Assembly: GCA_030038955.1 (NCBI GenBank)
Contig: JASHQV010000493.1
Coordinates: 1 to 6,629 of the forward strand
DNA from: Solirubrobacteraceae bacterium
GTDB taxonomy: Bacteria > Actinomycetota > Thermoleophilia > Solirubrobacterales > Solirubrobacteraceae
DNA: 6,629 bases
Direction of reading: 5' to 3'
In this document: piece after piece, positions 5,850 through 6,629 of the stretch
Layout of the letters: each line of letters begins with the position of its first letter
Numbering within the stretch: position 1 is the stretch's first letter
Notes under the pieces: generated by a model
What the model was told of the DNA's origin: nothing
Seen by the model: the letters and a program-made list of their open reading frames with translations, nothing else
Database searches by the model: none
Translations under genes and position numbers: made by a program

Positions 5850-6629
5850 CTACGAGGTATTGGCATCCGTACGCCGACATGGGTTCGGTCCGTCACGCCG
5901 AGCTCGTGCTGGAACGCGGAGAGGACGTCTGGGTATGGGACGTAGATGGGAAGCGCTACCTGGACGCAACCGCCGGCCTGTGGTATGCGAACATCGGGCA
6001 CGGCAGACCCGAGATCCGCGCCGCGGTTGCCGCTCAGATGGAGCGCCTCGAGGCCTATTCGACGTTCTTTGATCTGGCCAGCCGCCCCGCGCTCGAGCTC
6101 ACCCAGCGGCTTGCCGAGCGGGCGCCCATGCCGGCGAAGGTCTTCCTCGGCTCCGGCGGAAGCGACGGGATCGACACCGCTGGCAAGCTCGCTCGGCGCT
6201 ACTGGTGGGAATTGGGCGAGCCGGATCGGACTCTGCTCGTCAGCCGCACCGCCAGCTACCACGGCACGCACGGCCTCGGGACGGCGCTCGGCGGTATCGC
6301 CCGCAACCGCGAGGGCTTCGGCACGCTGGGCGAGACGATCCACGTGCGCCACGACTCGCTCGAGGAGATGGAGCAGACGTTCGCGCGCGTTGGCCCGCAC
6401 CGAGTGGCAGCTGTGTTCATGGAGCCGGTCATCGGCGCCGGCGGCGTGCACCCTCCCAGCCCAGGCTACGTCGAGGGTGTTGCCGAGCTGTGCGAGCGAA
6501 CCGGAGTGCTGCTGGTGGTGGACGCGGTGATCTGCGCGTTCGGTCGCCTCGGCACGTGGTTCGGGATCGAGCGCTGGAACGTCGAGCCAGCGATGATCGT
6601 GTTCGCGAAGGGCGTGACCAGTGGTTACC
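5840..6629 (+). CDS. Class III (omega-type) aminotransferase, 3' end cut by window
   Basis: This is a PLP-dependent aminotransferase of class III (aspartate aminotransferase superfamily fold type I), which moves an amino group from an omega- or alpha-amine donor to a keto acid. The visible 263 residues run from GTG 5840 past the right edge; relatives are about 440-460 residues, so about 40% is missing. Seen: RYWHPYADMG (6-15), VWVWDVDGKRYLDATAGLW (30-48), VFLGSGGSDGIDTAGKLARRYW (101-122), SYHGTHGLGTALGG (139-152), FMEPVIGAGG (193-202), VVDAVICAFGRLGTWFG (226-242) with Asp228 for the PLP nitrogen, and FAKGVTSGY (255-263) with Lys257 as the Schiff-base lysine. GTG is the first possible start after an in-frame stop at 5780-5782, with a weak GGGA 8 nt upstream. 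Gly-Ser-Asp and Asp-Ala-Val replace the commoner Gly-Ser-Glu and Asp-Glu-Val; I recall such variants in actinobacterial subfamilies. The 61-nt gap to the SHMT-like gene suggests one transcript. Amine donor and acceptor cannot be told. Confidence 0.9.
   Translation, partial: MDLATRYWHPYADMGSVRHAELVLERGEDVWVWDVDGKRYLDATAGLWYANIGHGRPEIRAAVAAQMERLEAYSTFFDLASRPALELTQRLAERAPMPAKVFLGSGGSDGIDTAGKLARRYWWELGEPDRTLLVSRTASYHGTHGLGTALGGIARNREGFGTLGETIHVRHDSLEEMEQTFARVGPHRVAAVFMEPVIGAGGVHPPSPGYVEGVAELCERTGVLLVVDAVICAFGRLGTWFGIERWNVEPAMIVFAKGVTSGY

Noticed and set aside
5775..5860. Frameshift joining the 24-codon frame to the aminotransferase N-terminus
   Set aside because: The aminotransferase from GTG 5840 already begins at the usual family N-terminal segment (RYWHPYADMG), and the short upstream peptide shows no family resemblance, so no broken gene is needed.

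Overview
The window is a strongly GC-rich piece of bacterial DNA (roughly two thirds G+C by eye, not computed). Tight gene packing, GTG/TTG starts and protein sequences resembling actinobacterial homologues point to an actinobacterium or a close high-GC relative. The sequence alone does not fix the taxon. No RNA gene, transposase, integrase or CRISPR array was recognised.

Layout from left to right: (1) 50-1885 (+), a 611-residue two-dinucleotide-fold flavoprotein of the FAD/NAD(P)-binding (NAD_binding_9-like) family. (2) 1879-1985, a convergent junction with a GC-rich hairpin over the first gene's stop codon and a 17-bp tandem repeat of four units, the last of which is the 3' end of the facing gene. 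(3) 1969-3252 (-), an O-acylhomoserine sulfhydrylase (MetY) with every expected PLP motif. (4) 3260-4225 (-), a divergent homoserine O-acyltransferase of the MetA family, 7 nt upstream of metY and clearly co-transcribed with it. (5) 4235-4392, a divergent intergenic region with a possible promoter for the metA-like gene and a leader with inverted repeats ahead of the right-hand operon. (6) 4393-5778 (+), a PLP enzyme of the serine hydroxymethyltransferase (SHMT) fold that has lost the conserved folate and catalytic Tyr-Ala-Glu-Gly segment. (7) 5840-6629 (+), a class III aminotransferase cut by the window edge just after its PLP lysine.

How they may work together: the minus-strand pair is a complete module that activates the homoserine hydroxyl and replaces the acyl group with sulfide (or another nucleophile), giving homocysteine or a gamma-substituted amino acid. 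The plus-strand pair adds an aldolase- or transaldolase-like PLP enzyme and an omega-type aminotransferase. A flavoprotein flanks both. Three different PLP enzymes, an acyltransferase and a flavoprotein side by side suggest either specialised amino-acid metabolism (for example an unusual amino-acid building block) or a methionine locus with accessory genes. The first reading is an inference. Individual family assignments are firm, but substrates of the flavoprotein, the SHMT-like protein and the aminotransferase cannot be read from sequence.
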